From positions 1 to 10,567 of the forward strand of contig JAUNSQ010000039.1 of assembly GCA_030539135.1 (NCBI GenBank): DNA of 10,567 bases, given 5' to 3'. Shown here piece by piece: positions 1-6,139 of this stretch. Every line of letters begins with the position of its first letter. Within the stretch, counting starts at the first letter, position 1. The stretch comes from Synergistaceae bacterium. GTDB lineage: Bacteria > Synergistota > Synergistia > Synergistales > Synergistaceae. The notes below the pieces were generated by a model. It saw nothing but the letters and a program-made list of their open reading frames with translations, was not told the origin of the DNA and made no database searches. A program made the translations under genes and the position numbers.

Positions 1-31
1 CGCACAGCGCTATGATCTTTTTTAGTTTCAT
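1..31 (-). CDS. Start of a truncated gene, probably exported protein
   Basis: Only ten codons lie in the window, reading MKLKKIIALC before the left edge. The start is clear: a strong GGAGGTG Shine-Dalgarno (38-44) sits 6 nt before the ATG at 31. Two or three lysines followed by a hydrophobic run is how a signal peptide or lipoprotein signal begins, so an exported product is likely. It begins 22 nt after the stop of the secreted 322-aa gene and is presumably the next member of the same minus-strand operon. Nothing can be said about its function. Confidence 0.65.
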   Translation of the reverse strand, partial: MKLKKIIALC

Positions 32-53
32 TTAGAACACCTCCACTTCTTTG

Positions 54-1022
54 TTATCTTCCAAGTTTGTATGTCTTGCTGAGGTCGTGGAACAACTGCG
101 AGTTTTCCACCGTGTTTTTCTGCGCTAGTCCAGCCATCACGTGGGCGTCTTTGCTGTCAAAGAGGACTGTGATGTATATCAGTTTTTTCTCCGCGTCGTC
201 GGTGTACCCCGTAAGCTCGACGCCGGGCAGCCCGTCGAAGTTTACTGTGGCCTCCGAACCTATCGTTATAAGCGCGTTCTTATCAACGTCGTGCATCTTT
301 TCGCGCGCGAAAGCCAGCCGCTGTTCGTGAGTCAGAGCGCGAACGCCGCGCGAACGCGATACGACAAAGAGCGCTCCGTCGGGGCTTTTCGTCGGCAGCT
401 TGCCGTCCTTTGTGTAGACGAAAGCTCCGTCGGCTATCCCGGCCTGCTTCATCGTCGTTCCTGCCACGTTGATGTTACCCAGCGGAGCGGAATCCATAGT
501 CTTGCCCGTCCACGTATCCCAACACAGGGACTTTATCATTTTGAGGACGGATTCGGCGCAAGGTGAGTCCTTTGAGTCGTAAGAGCCGTTGACCATCCAG
601 GAGTTCTCGCCTCTGTCGATTATCATCACCCATTTCCCGAGCGCGGCGCCCTTCGTCTTCTGGAACATTCTGAAGAGCGTGGCGCGTGAACCGTTGATGA
701 TGAACTCAACGCTGTCTTTAGCGTCCATGCCGGACTTCTTCAATTTCTCCGAGCTGAAGCCCTCAATTACCTTATCGTAGCCCAGACGTATCTGCGCGGC
801 CTTGAACTCTACTTTTTTTACTTTGTCCACGCATCCGTCCGCGATCTTCTCAAAGTCAAAACCGTCCTCCGGTTTTAAAAAGAGGGGCAGTCCAAAGAGT
901 CCCTTGTGCTCGCTGGTCTTTGTGTTGTTTATGACGGTCGGCGCGGCCGCGTGCGCCGCAAAGGGCGCGAGCACGAGCGTCAGGATCGCTGCGGCGAAGA
1001 GCGCGGCGGTTTTGAAGCTCAT
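54..1022 (-). CDS. Secreted 322-aa protein of unknown function
   Basis: I do not recognise this family with confidence. Residues 1-25 form a signal peptide (Lys4, long Ala/Leu core, AHA-A cleavage site), so the product is exported. The mature part seems to hold two similar units: roughly 105-165 (INGSRAT ... WMVNGSYDSKDSPCAESVLKMIKSL) and 250-310 (ITIGSEAT ... ITVLFDSKDAHVMAGLAQ). Each runs from a GS-x-AT strand to a DSKD turn and a helix. That pattern is loosely like PsbP/DcrB-type small alpha/beta domains, but this is an impression. Cysteines at 64, 155 and 167 could form a disulfide in the envelope. The ATG at 1022 lies 1 nt after the stop of the TPR gene, with GGGAG inside that gene's last codons, so the two are translationally coupled. 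It probably works with the TPR protein at the envelope. Confidence 0.85.
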   Translation of the reverse strand: MSFKTAALFAAAILTLVLAPFAAHAAAPTVINNTKTSEHKGLFGLPLFLKPEDGFDFEKIADGCVDKVKKVEFKAAQIRLGYDKVIEGFSSEKLKKSGMDAKDSVEFIINGSRATLFRMFQKTKGAALGKWVMIIDRGENSWMVNGSYDSKDSPCAESVLKMIKSLCWDTWTGKTMDSAPLGNINVAGTTMKQAGIADGAFVYTKDGKLPTKSPDGALFVVSRSRGVRALTHEQRLAFAREKMHDVDKNALITIGSEATVNFDGLPGVELTGYTDDAEKKLIYITVLFDSKDAHVMAGLAQKNTVENSQLFHDLSKTYKLGR

Positions 1023-1023
1023 G

Positions 1024-1596
1024 CTAATCGACTCCCGTGTCTTTTGACGTATCGTCCGAACCGCCCAGCCCGGGCAGCGCTTTGCCTAGGTCGTCAAAAC
1101 CGGGGATCATCTTCCTGAAGAGGTCTTTGATGAACCCTTTGACCGCTCCGACCTGCATGTCGCCCGTGAGTTTGTCGGCGTACTCTATTGACTCCGGCGT
1201 GTTTATATCGCGGAGGGCGCGTATTTGCTTCTCCGCGGTCTTATAGTCTTTGGTCTTTATGCAGAGTCTTCCTAGCGTGTAGCGGTCTTTCGCGTTACCC
1301 GGCTCGAGCTTGAGCAGCTTCTCATAATATCCGCTTGCCGCGTCTTCGTCTCCCATGCCGATGGCGGACTCGGCGAGCCCTCTGAGTATGTCCGCGCGCG
1401 GACGGATGCTGAGCTTGTTCGCCTTGCCGTACGCCTCGTACGCCGCGCTGTAATCGTGCGACCTGAGCAGGGAATCCCCCTGCGAGAGGTATCTGTTCTT
1501 CATCGTCTCGCATACGAGGTAGCCCGTGGCGCACAATACCGCCAATACAATAAAGGATACTAGGTACGTGCTGAATTTTCCTGAACGTTTACACAT
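1024..1596 (-). CDS. Membrane-anchored TPR protein
   Basis: A 190-aa protein with one N-terminal membrane helix (about residues 10-29) after a short basic MCKRSGK segment, then tetratricopeptide-like helix pairs at about 36-66, 68-100 and 102-134. Typical A/Y/G/A positions are visible (GDSLLRSHDYSAAYEAYGKA; YYEKLLKLEPGNA). The C-terminus (165-190) is Gly/Asp-rich and probably disordered. TPRs are protein-interaction scaffolds; this one is tethered to the inner membrane, probably with the repeats outside. The start is supported by AGGGAGG 7 nt before the ATG. It lies 12 nt after the phosphatase gene and 1 nt before the secreted 322-aa protein, so it belongs to that operon. The partner is unknown. 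Confidence 0.85.
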   Translation of the reverse strand: MCKRSGKFSTYLVSFIVLAVLCATGYLVCETMKNRYLSQGDSLLRSHDYSAAYEAYGKANKLSIRPRADILRGLAESAIGMGDEDAASGYYEKLLKLEPGNAKDRYTLGRLCIKTKDYKTAEKQIRALRDINTPESIEYADKLTGDMQVGAVKGFIKDLFRKMIPGFDDLGKALPGLGGSDDTSKDTGVD

Positions 1597-1608
1597 GTCG
1601 ATGCCTCC

Positions 1609-2238
1609 CTAAAAATCTGCGTCCGTGGGCAGCGGGGCCCAGTTGTATCTGACTAGCCGGAGCATTTTGTCCGTGCGCCTCAGAATATGTATCCCGCAAA
1701 ATCCCATGGCGTAAAAAAACATGTCGTTCAACTCAAAATCAAAGTGTCTGCACATCAGCGTCCATATCACTCCGCCGTGCGCGACTATCAAGATGTTGCC
1801 GGAAGCGTTCTCGGATAATATCTTATCAAACGCTTCGCCCGCGCGTTTCTGCACGTCGATGAAGCATTCGCCGTTCGGAGGGGCTACCGCCGCGAACGAC
1901 GCTCCGCGCTTCTCGAAGAGGTCGACCCAATCGGAACGGACTTCGTCAAAGCTCTTGCCCTCCCAGTCGCCGAGGTTTATCTCGCGCAGCTCCGGGACTA
2001 TCTCGATTTTATCTTTATACGCCGGGACGGCAAGTTCCGCCGTCCTTCTGGCGCGCGACAGGTCGCTTGAAAAAACTCGGCTGAATTTTATATCCTTTAG
2101 ATATCCCGCCATTTCCGCCGCGCAGCTCTCTCCCTCTTCCGTGAGCGGGTAGTCCGTGCGTCCGTAGTAGAGCCTGCCTCCATGCGGGAGCTTTGGCTTC
2201 CCATGCCTCATCAGAAAAATATTCAATACTTCGCTCAT
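1609..2238 (-). CDS. Histidine phosphatase family protein (GpmB/CobC-like)
   Basis: A 209-aa branch-1 histidine phosphatase. Counting from the ATG at 2238, the phospho-accepting His is H12 in LMRHGKP, the phosphate-binding arginines are in SSDLSRARRT (57-66), the acid region is PELREINLGDWEG (82-94) and the second His is H154 in IVAHGG. The family includes cofactor-independent-looking phosphoglycerate mutases, alpha-ribazole phosphatases and small-molecule phosphatases; the LGDWEGKSFDEV stretch leans toward the GpmB/CobC side, but the substrate cannot be told from sequence. No cobalamin genes are nearby. I chose the ATG at 2238 rather than an upstream in-frame start at 2265 because it makes a 4-nt ATGA overlap with the cupin stop and puts the RHG motif at the usual distance from the N-terminus. 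Cytoplasmic; co-translated with the cupin. Confidence 0.88.
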   Translation of the reverse strand: MSEVLNIFLMRHGKPKLPHGGRLYYGRTDYPLTEEGESCAAEMAGYLKDIKFSRVFSSDLSRARRTAELAVPAYKDKIEIVPELREINLGDWEGKSFDEVRSDWVDLFEKRGASFAAVAPPNGECFIDVQKRAGEAFDKILSENASGNILIVAHGGVIWTLMCRHFDFELNDMFFYAMGFCGIHILRRTDKMLRLVRYNWAPLPTDADF

Positions 2239-2612
2239 GATATCTCTTCGTCCTCCGCGCTCCACTTCGGCGTCACTATGCAGAGAAATTCCAGCGGAGC
2301 GTCTCCGTCGTTGACCACGTACTGCTCCGTCCCCGGCGGGATGACTACAAAGCGCCCCCTCTTCAGCGGTTCCTCTTCGCCGTCGAGAAAAATTTTCCCA
2401 GCGCCGTCTATAATAAAGTACAATTCTGTGGATTTTGTGAGTTTATGGGGCAAAGATTTTTTATTTGGATAAATTTTTGCGTGAGATACGGAAAAACTGT
2501 CGTAAGGCAGCTTTATATTCGCGGGGTGGAGGACCTCCGCAAGGTCGCACCCGTCGCCCGATGTGAAATGTTCGCACATTTCCGCGTCGCGTATCAAATA
2601 TTTCACAGCCAT
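2235..2612 (-). CDS. Small cupin-domain protein
   Basis: A 125-aa single-cupin protein, first gene of the minus-strand operon. Cupin motif 1 is around LPHKLTKSTELYFIIDGAG and motif 2 around GRFVVIPPGTEQYVVND. Of the usual metal ligands, one His (PHK) and the Glu (TEL) remain; the second His of HxH is Leu, and the motif-2 His is Gln. It may bind metal weakly or act as a metal-free sugar or ligand binder. Similar cupins are often called mannose-6-phosphate isomerase-like, but no reaction can be assigned. The start is uncertain: the ATG at 2612 begins MAVKYLIRD with GGAAGG only 3 nt upstream; a GTG at 2606 would have better spacing (9 nt) and a TTG at 2624 is also in frame. It overlaps the phosphatase start by 4 nt. 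Confidence 0.8.
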   Translation of the reverse strand: MAVKYLIRDAEMCEHFTSGDGCDLAEVLHPANIKLPYDSFSVSHAKIYPNKKSLPHKLTKSTELYFIIDGAGKIFLDGEEEPLKRGRFVVIPPGTEQYVVNDGDAPLEFLCIVTPKWSAEDEEIS

Positions 2613-2631
2613 CACCCTTCCCAACTTCTTA

Positions 2632-2640
2632 ATTTTAACA
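2632..2640 (-). promoter_or_regulatory. Possible extended -10 promoter for the cupin operon
   Basis: On the minus strand TGTTAAAAT gives a TG-N-TAAAAT extended -10 element, predicting transcription from about 2625, only some 13 nt before the ATG at 2612. I see no good -35. It is divergent from the plus-strand promoter at 2680-2708 in the same 164-nt intergenic region. Confidence 0.35.
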
Positions 2641-2679
2641 TCTCGCGTCGTTTTCGCTTATCCGCGCAATCAATTAATA

Positions 2680-2708
2680 TTGACTTTTGGCCTGGAAGTT
2701 GATATAAG
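2680..2708 (+). promoter_or_regulatory. Sigma70-type promoter, module 1
   Basis: TTGACT (2680-2685), a 17-nt spacer and TATAAG (2703-2708) make a near-consensus housekeeping promoter about 70 nt upstream of the THRRE-1 gene. It is strikingly like the promoter at 6043-6071: both have ATTGACTTT, GGAA at the same offset in the spacer, then TATAAGGA followed by ATGC. An imperfect inverted repeat, TCAAT-TAAT-ATTGA (2670-2683), overlaps the -35 and could be an operator. Confidence 0.8.
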
Positions 2709-2723
2709 GATATGCATAAATTG

Positions 2724-2757
2724 CTGATTTAGTATATTTTTTCAGAAACTATATCAG
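2724..2757 (+). promoter_or_regulatory. 5'-UTR stem-loop before THRRE-1
   Basis: CTGATTTAGT (2724-2733) pairs with ACTATATCAG (2748-2757) with a single T-T mismatch, leaving a 14-nt U-rich loop. It ends 3 nt before the GGGAGGG Shine-Dalgarno (2761-2767) of the gene at 2777. It could control ribosome access or transcript stability; a regulatory role is inference. Confidence 0.45.
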
Positions 2758-2776
2758 TTCGGGAGGGACTCGGCGA

Positions 2777-3172
2777 ATGGCGAAAGCAAATGGGCGTTCC
2801 TTATCGAGAATATGCCGCGCGATGCTTGCTATGCTTGTGATCATGGCGACCGCGTCATACTCCTGCGCGCTCGGAGCTTCCGACGGAGGCTCGCTCTTCT
2901 TTCTGACCAACGGCAATTCAGCCGGCAGCTCTTCCAGTACCTCTGGCACGATCGCGCCCTGCTCCGAAGGGCTGACTTCATCCGTCTCGGTCGAGGCAAA
3001 CACGCTTTCAAGGCTGAGGGCGAGATCCGCCAACCGCCACGACGCGGCGGAGTGCGCGTTCACGGAATGGCTTGACGGCAGCGACCTTCAGCTTTTAGAT
3101 TTTCTTGCAAAAAGACAGCTTCCACAGTTCACATCAGCAAACTGCATAGATACCACCCATAGACGAGAGTAA
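2777..3172 (+). CDS. THRRE-1: secreted small protein or regulatory leader, paralogue of 6321-6692
   Basis: A 131-aa protein I cannot assign to a named family. Residues 1-34 look like a signal peptide or anchor (basic SRICR, then MLAMLVIMATASYSCALGAS). The middle is Ser/Ala/Thr-rich and low in recognisable structure, with Cys at 13, 30, 62, 93 and 123. It ends CIDTTHRRE. The gene at 6321-6692 shares the N-terminal pattern (VIMATxS / IVMATVS, then Cys and AS) and the end C-x-x-[TA]-THRRE, while the middles do not align. The last codons differ at synonymous sites (ACC/ACA, CAT/CAC, GAG/GAA), which suggests selection on the peptide. The start is supported by GGGAGGG with a 9-nt spacer. It is first in the transcript that continues to OadB and CstA-1. 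It could be an exported protein or a nascent-chain sensor that controls the downstream pump gene. Confidence 0.7.
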   Translation: MAKANGRSLSRICRAMLAMLVIMATASYSCALGASDGGSLFFLTNGNSAGSSSSTSGTIAPCSEGLTSSVSVEANTLSRLRARSANRHDAAECAFTEWLDGSDLQLLDFLAKRQLPQFTSANCIDTTHRRE

Positions 3173-3206
3173 TCCCCTGCTTCTCCTCCAATCCATATTT
3201 AGATAA

Positions 3207-3221
3207 GCCCCTCTTAGGGGT
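3207..3221 (+). promoter_or_regulatory. Small GC-rich hairpin in the THRRE-1/OadB spacer
   Basis: CCCCT (3208-3212) and AGGGG (3216-3220) form a 5-bp stem with a 3-nt CTT loop, extended by a G-T pair. No clean T-run follows (TGAATAGTCGTTG), so it is a weak terminator at best. It lies 35 nt after the THRRE-1 stop and may act as an attenuator or an RNA-stability element. Confidence 0.4.
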
Positions 3222-3265
3222 GAATAGTCGTTGTTTATCATTTGGTTTTTTGGAAGGATGGCATC

Positions 3266-3316
3266 GTGATCATGTATACCTATAACCTAACGCCTCTTGG
3301 CCGGGAGGCAAAATAA
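3266..3316 (+). CDS. 16-codon leader peptide upstream of OadB
   Basis: A GTG-initiated ORF encoding (M)IMYTYNLTPLGREAK. It has its own good Shine-Dalgarno, GGAAGG at 3252-3257, with an 8-nt spacer. Its TAA (3314-3316) directly abuts the OadB ATG (3317), and the OadB Shine-Dalgarno (GGGAGG, 3303-3308) lies inside its Arg-Glu-Ala codons. A ribosome finishing the leader is thus placed to re-initiate on OadB. The peptide has two Tyr codons but no run of one amino acid, so classical attenuation is not obvious. That it is translated is inference from the site and spacing. Confidence 0.55.
   Translation: MIMYTYNLTPLGREAK
3292..3309 (+). promoter_or_regulatory. Hairpin sequestering the OadB ribosome-binding site
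   Basis: GCCTC (3292-3296) pairs with GAGGC (3305-3309); two G-T pairs extend it to 7 bp with a GGCC loop. The 3' arm contains the whole GGGAGG of OadB. Because the structure lies within the leader-peptide codons 3266-3316, leader translation would melt it and expose or couple the OadB start. Confidence 0.5.
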
Positions 3317-4441
3317 ATGGATCTTTATATAGCGGCCCTAAAGGGCGTCATAGAACAGTCCGGTTTCATAGCGCTGACCTCGGGCAACATAATAATGCTC
3401 CTGGTCTCGTTCGTACTGTTGTACCTCGCGATAATCAAAGATTTTGAACCGCTCCTGCTTCTTCCGATAGCTTTCGGGTGTCTGCTCGTAAATCTTCCGC
3501 TGTCGGGGATAGTAGATTCGGGTGGATTTCTGTACTTCGTCAAGATCGGGATAGACCATGAACTATATCCGATAATAATATTCATGGGCATAGGAGCTCT
3601 TACGGACTTCGGGCCTCTGCTCGCAAATCCAATAACGTTCCTGCTCGGGGCCGCCGCGCAGCTTGGAGTTTTCGTAGCGGTCATCGGAGCTATGATGATG
3701 GGCTTCACGATCCAGCAGGCCGCCGGAATAGGCATCATCGGCGGAGCAGACGGCCCGACCGCCATCTATCTCTGCGCAAAGCTCGCGAAGGAGATACTCC
3801 CTGCCGTCGCGGTCGCTGCGTACAGCTACATGTCGCTCGTCCCTCTTATCCAGCCGCCGGTCATTAAACTGCTGACGACGAAAGAGGACCGGGCGATAAA
3901 GATGGAGCAGCTTCGTCCGATATCCCGCGCGGAGAGAGTGCTCTTCCCGATAATCTCCACGATAGCCTGCGGGCTCGTGCTGCCTCCGGCTGTTCCGCTC
4001 ATTGGGATGCTCATGTTCGGCAACCTGCTGCGCGAATGCGGATGCACGGAACGCCTGAGCCAAGCCGCTCAGAACGAAGTGCTCAACGCAACGACGATAT
4101 TCCTCGGCATCTCCGTCGGGGCGACGATGAGCGCCGACTCCTTCCTCAGAGCTGAGACGATAAAGATAATCGTGCTCGGATTGGTCGCGTTCATATTCAG
4201 CACCGCCGGAGGAGTTATCTTTGGACAGGTCATGAAAGTCATGACGCGCAGGCGCATCAACCCAATCATCGGCGCCGCCGGAGTCTCGGCCGTCCCGATG
4301 GCCGCCCGCGTCTGCCAGAAGGTAGTACAGAAGGAATTTCCAGGCTCGTATATCCTCATGCACGCCATGGGGCCTAACGTCGCCGGAGTTATCGGCACGG
4401 CTGTCGCAGCGGGAGCGATGCTCACGCTGCTGACAAAGTAG
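3317..4441 (+). CDS. Sodium-translocating decarboxylase beta subunit (OadB/GcdB/MmdB family)
   Basis: A 374-aa polytopic membrane protein, the normal length for beta subunits of oxaloacetate, glutaconyl-CoA and methylmalonyl-CoA decarboxylases. These subunits decarboxylate carboxybiotin and couple it to sodium export. The signatures are intact: GGADGPT (142-148) with D145, Y171, then NPIIGAAGVSAVPMAAR with N315, G319, S324 and R331, and MGPNVAGVIGTAVAAG near the end. The spacings from the Asp (26, 170, 174, 179, 186) equal those of the functional residues D203, Y229, N373, G377, S382 and R389 of Klebsiella OadB as I recall them, so the protein should be active. No carboxyltransferase alpha or biotin-carrier gene is adjacent, so the substrate is undefined. 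It is followed after 51 nt by CstA-1 and preceded by a leader peptide whose stop abuts its ATG. Confidence 0.93.
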   Translation: MDLYIAALKGVIEQSGFIALTSGNIIMLLVSFVLLYLAIIKDFEPLLLLPIAFGCLLVNLPLSGIVDSGGFLYFVKIGIDHELYPIIIFMGIGALTDFGPLLANPITFLLGAAAQLGVFVAVIGAMMMGFTIQQAAGIGIIGGADGPTAIYLCAKLAKEILPAVAVAAYSYMSLVPLIQPPVIKLLTTKEDRAIKMEQLRPISRAERVLFPIISTIACGLVLPPAVPLIGMLMFGNLLRECGCTERLSQAAQNEVLNATTIFLGISVGATMSADSFLRAETIKIIVLGLVAFIFSTAGGVIFGQVMKVMTRRRINPIIGAAGVSAVPMAARVCQKVVQKEFPGSYILMHAMGPNVAGVIGTAVAAGAMLTLLTK

Positions 4442-4492
4442 CGCGGCAAATCAACACAAATATAAATTAACGGCGCAAAGGGGGGAATAAAA

Positions 4493-5971
4493 ATGTTGAC
4501 GTTTCTTATAGCTCTAGCCTCACTGATACTTGGCTACGTATTCTACGGCGCGTTCGTCGAAAAAATATTCGCGCCCGACGACAGAGAAACTCCCGCCGTC
4601 GCTCATCCTGACGACGTAGATTTCGTTCCCATGGAACCATGGAGGATATTCCTGATCCAAGTCCTGAACATCGCCGGTCTCAGCCCTATCTTCGGAGCTC
4701 TCTCGGGAGCCCTGTGGGGGCCAGCGGTGTACTTCTGGATAGTCTTCGGCGCTATTTTTGCCGGAGCCGTCCACGATTACCTCTCAGGAATGATCTCGGA
4801 GCGCAACAACGGAGCCAGCATCTCTGAGACCGTCGGCATTTACCTCGGCCCGTCTGTCAAGACGGCCGCGCGCGTATTCACAGTCGTCATGCTGGTCCTA
4901 GTTGGGACCACGTTCTCCACGAGCCCCGCCGAATTTCTGGCGATGATCTCACCGTCGTCGAGCCTGGATGTAAACTTCTGGTTGGTAGTGATATTGACCT
5001 ACTACTTCCTCGCGACGCTGCTGCCGATAGACAAGCTAATCGGCAACCTCTACCCATTGTTCGGCGCAGCGCTGCTCGTCATGTGCGTCGGCGTCGGAGG
5101 CGGGATCTTCATCAATGGCTGCGATATGCCGGAGATATGGGACAATTTCGCAAACCTGCATCCGAACGGGCTGCCCATATGGCCGCTGATGTTCGTCACC
5201 GTATCGTGCGGCGCAATATCGGGATTTCACGCGACACAGTCTCCAATAATGGCGAGATGTATCACGTCCGAGAGGCAGGGCCGCAGGATATTCTACGGGG
5301 CGATGATTGCCGAGGGCGTCGTGGCGCTCGTGTGGGCCGCGGCAGGAGTAAGCGTCTACAACGGAACTGGCGGACTGCTGACAGCGATGAACGCGGGTGG
5401 GCTTTCAAACCTGGTCTACGAGATATGCGTAAAGCTGCTCGGCCCAATTGGAGGCGAGCTGGCTCTGCTGGGCGTGGTGGCGTGTCCGATAACCTCGGGC
5501 GACACTGCGTTCCGCTCCGCGCGCCTCACGGTCGCCGACTGGTACAAGATAGACCAGAAATCAAACGGCAAACGGCTCATGCTGACAATGCCGCTTTTGA
5601 TGGCGGGAGCCGCGCTTTCACAGTTTAACTTCCAGATAATCTGGCGCTACTTCGCGTGGTCAAATCAGACGCTCGCAATGATAGTGCTCTGGTCGGCGGC
5701 GGTCTATATGGCGCGGCATAAGATGAACTTCTGGGTGGCGGCGATACCGGCTGTGTTTTTATCCGCCGTCTCATGCACATACATCCTCGTCGCGGGCGAG
5801 GGCTTCAGCCCTGCGATCGCGCGGATGCTATGCGACGGAGCTCAGCCGGAGGGGGCGAACCTGTTGGAGGTCGCTTCGTCCGTGGCTTACCCGGTCGGGA
5901 TAATTTTCGCGGCGATGTGTTTCATCGTCTTCTACTATAAATCAGTACGACCGATGAGAGAGAGTTTTTAA
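4493..5971 (+). CDS. cstA: CstA-family carbon-starvation transporter, copy 1
   Basis: A 492-aa multi-spanning inner-membrane protein of the CstA family, which in enteric bacteria imports peptides (CstA) and pyruvate (CstA, BtsT). Family blocks are clear: QVLNIAGLSPIFGALSGALWGP and IFAGAVHDYLSGM near the N-terminus, GAISGFHATQSPIMARC in the middle, ACPITSGDTAFRSARL, then IIWRYFAWSNQTLAMI and a C-terminal CstA_5TM-like region. It is about 200 residues shorter than E. coli CstA or BtsT, as in the short CstA class. The start is supported by GGGGGG with a 7-nt spacer. It is probably co-transcribed with OadB (51-nt gap). A paralogue lies at 7114-8592; by eye about two thirds to three quarters of positions match, with the largest differences in the loops around residues 150 and 300. 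Pyruvate, peptide or another small carboxylate remain possible substrates. Confidence 0.92.
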   Translation: MLTFLIALASLILGYVFYGAFVEKIFAPDDRETPAVAHPDDVDFVPMEPWRIFLIQVLNIAGLSPIFGALSGALWGPAVYFWIVFGAIFAGAVHDYLSGMISERNNGASISETVGIYLGPSVKTAARVFTVVMLVLVGTTFSTSPAEFLAMISPSSSLDVNFWLVVILTYYFLATLLPIDKLIGNLYPLFGAALLVMCVGVGGGIFINGCDMPEIWDNFANLHPNGLPIWPLMFVTVSCGAISGFHATQSPIMARCITSERQGRRIFYGAMIAEGVVALVWAAAGVSVYNGTGGLLTAMNAGGLSNLVYEICVKLLGPIGGELALLGVVACPITSGDTAFRSARLTVADWYKIDQKSNGKRLMLTMPLLMAGAALSQFNFQIIWRYFAWSNQTLAMIVLWSAAVYMARHKMNFWVAAIPAVFLSAVSCTYILVAGEGFSPAIARMLCDGAQPEGANLLEVASSVAYPVGIIFAAMCFIVFYYKSVRPMRESF

Positions 5972-5975
5972 CAAG

Positions 5976-6013
5976 GGCGGCGGGGCCGTGTGATCTGCGC
6001 GGCCGCCTCCGCC
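5976..6013 (+). other. GC-rich stem-loop after CstA-1
   Basis: GGCGGCGGGGCCG (5976-5988) pairs with CGGCCGCCTCCGCC (6000-6013) with one mismatch and one bulge, around an 11-nt loop. It begins 4 nt after the CstA-1 stop, where a terminator is expected, but A residues rather than a T-run follow on the plus strand. It may be a 3'-end stabilising structure or a weak, factor-assisted terminator. Confidence 0.5.
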
Positions 6014-6020
6014 AAAATCA

Positions 6021-6035
6021 AAAGCAAATTGCTTT
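6021..6035. repeat. 15-bp inverted repeat, possible operator upstream of module 2 promoter
   Basis: AAAGCAA and TTGCTTT flank a single A, giving a perfect 7-bp palindrome that ends 7 nt before the -35 of the promoter at 6043. Its place and symmetry fit a dimeric regulator site. The same sequence is not seen at the module 1 promoter, so a shared regulator is not shown. Confidence 0.4.
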
Positions 6036-6042
6036 AACCTTA

Positions 6043-6071
6043 TTGACTTTCCGACGGGAAATAGTTATAAG
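6043..6071 (+). promoter_or_regulatory. Sigma70-type promoter, module 2
   Basis: TTGACT (6043-6048), a 17-nt spacer and TATAAG (6066-6071). It matches the module 1 promoter in both hexamers, spacer length, the GGAA in the spacer and the TATAAGGA...ATGC context. Transcription should start near 6078, leaving a leader of about 60 nt before the 53-aa gene. Confidence 0.82.
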
Positions 6072-6094
6072 GAAAATGCGGACAGCGGGTTTTG

Positions 6095-6110
6095 AGTAAT
6101 GACGATTACT
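6095..6110 (+). promoter_or_regulatory. 5'-UTR hairpin before the 53-aa gene
   Basis: AGTAAT (6095-6100) and ATTACT (6105-6110) form a perfect 6-bp stem with a GACG loop, followed by a T-rich stretch (TTTTACTTGTTTT). It could be an early attenuator or an RNA-structural element. Its place, between promoter and first gene, parallels the stem-loop at 2724-2757, but the sequences are unrelated. Confidence 0.4.
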
Positions 6111-6139
6111 TTTACTTGTTTTGGAAGGTGGTTGTTCAA

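Noticed and set aside
3563..4363. 266-codon open frame antisense to OadB
   Set aside because: It mirrors a highly conserved membrane-protein gene, is rich in Arg/Asp/His/Glu as antisense frames of GC-rich genes are, and has no ribosome site.
5083..5628. 181-codon open frame within CstA-1
   Set aside because: It overlaps the conserved CstA reading frame in another phase, is Arg-rich and has no family resemblance.
5976..6013. Clean rho-independent terminator for CstA-1
   Set aside because: The stem is strong but an A-run, not a T-run, follows on the plus strand; kept only as a stem-loop.
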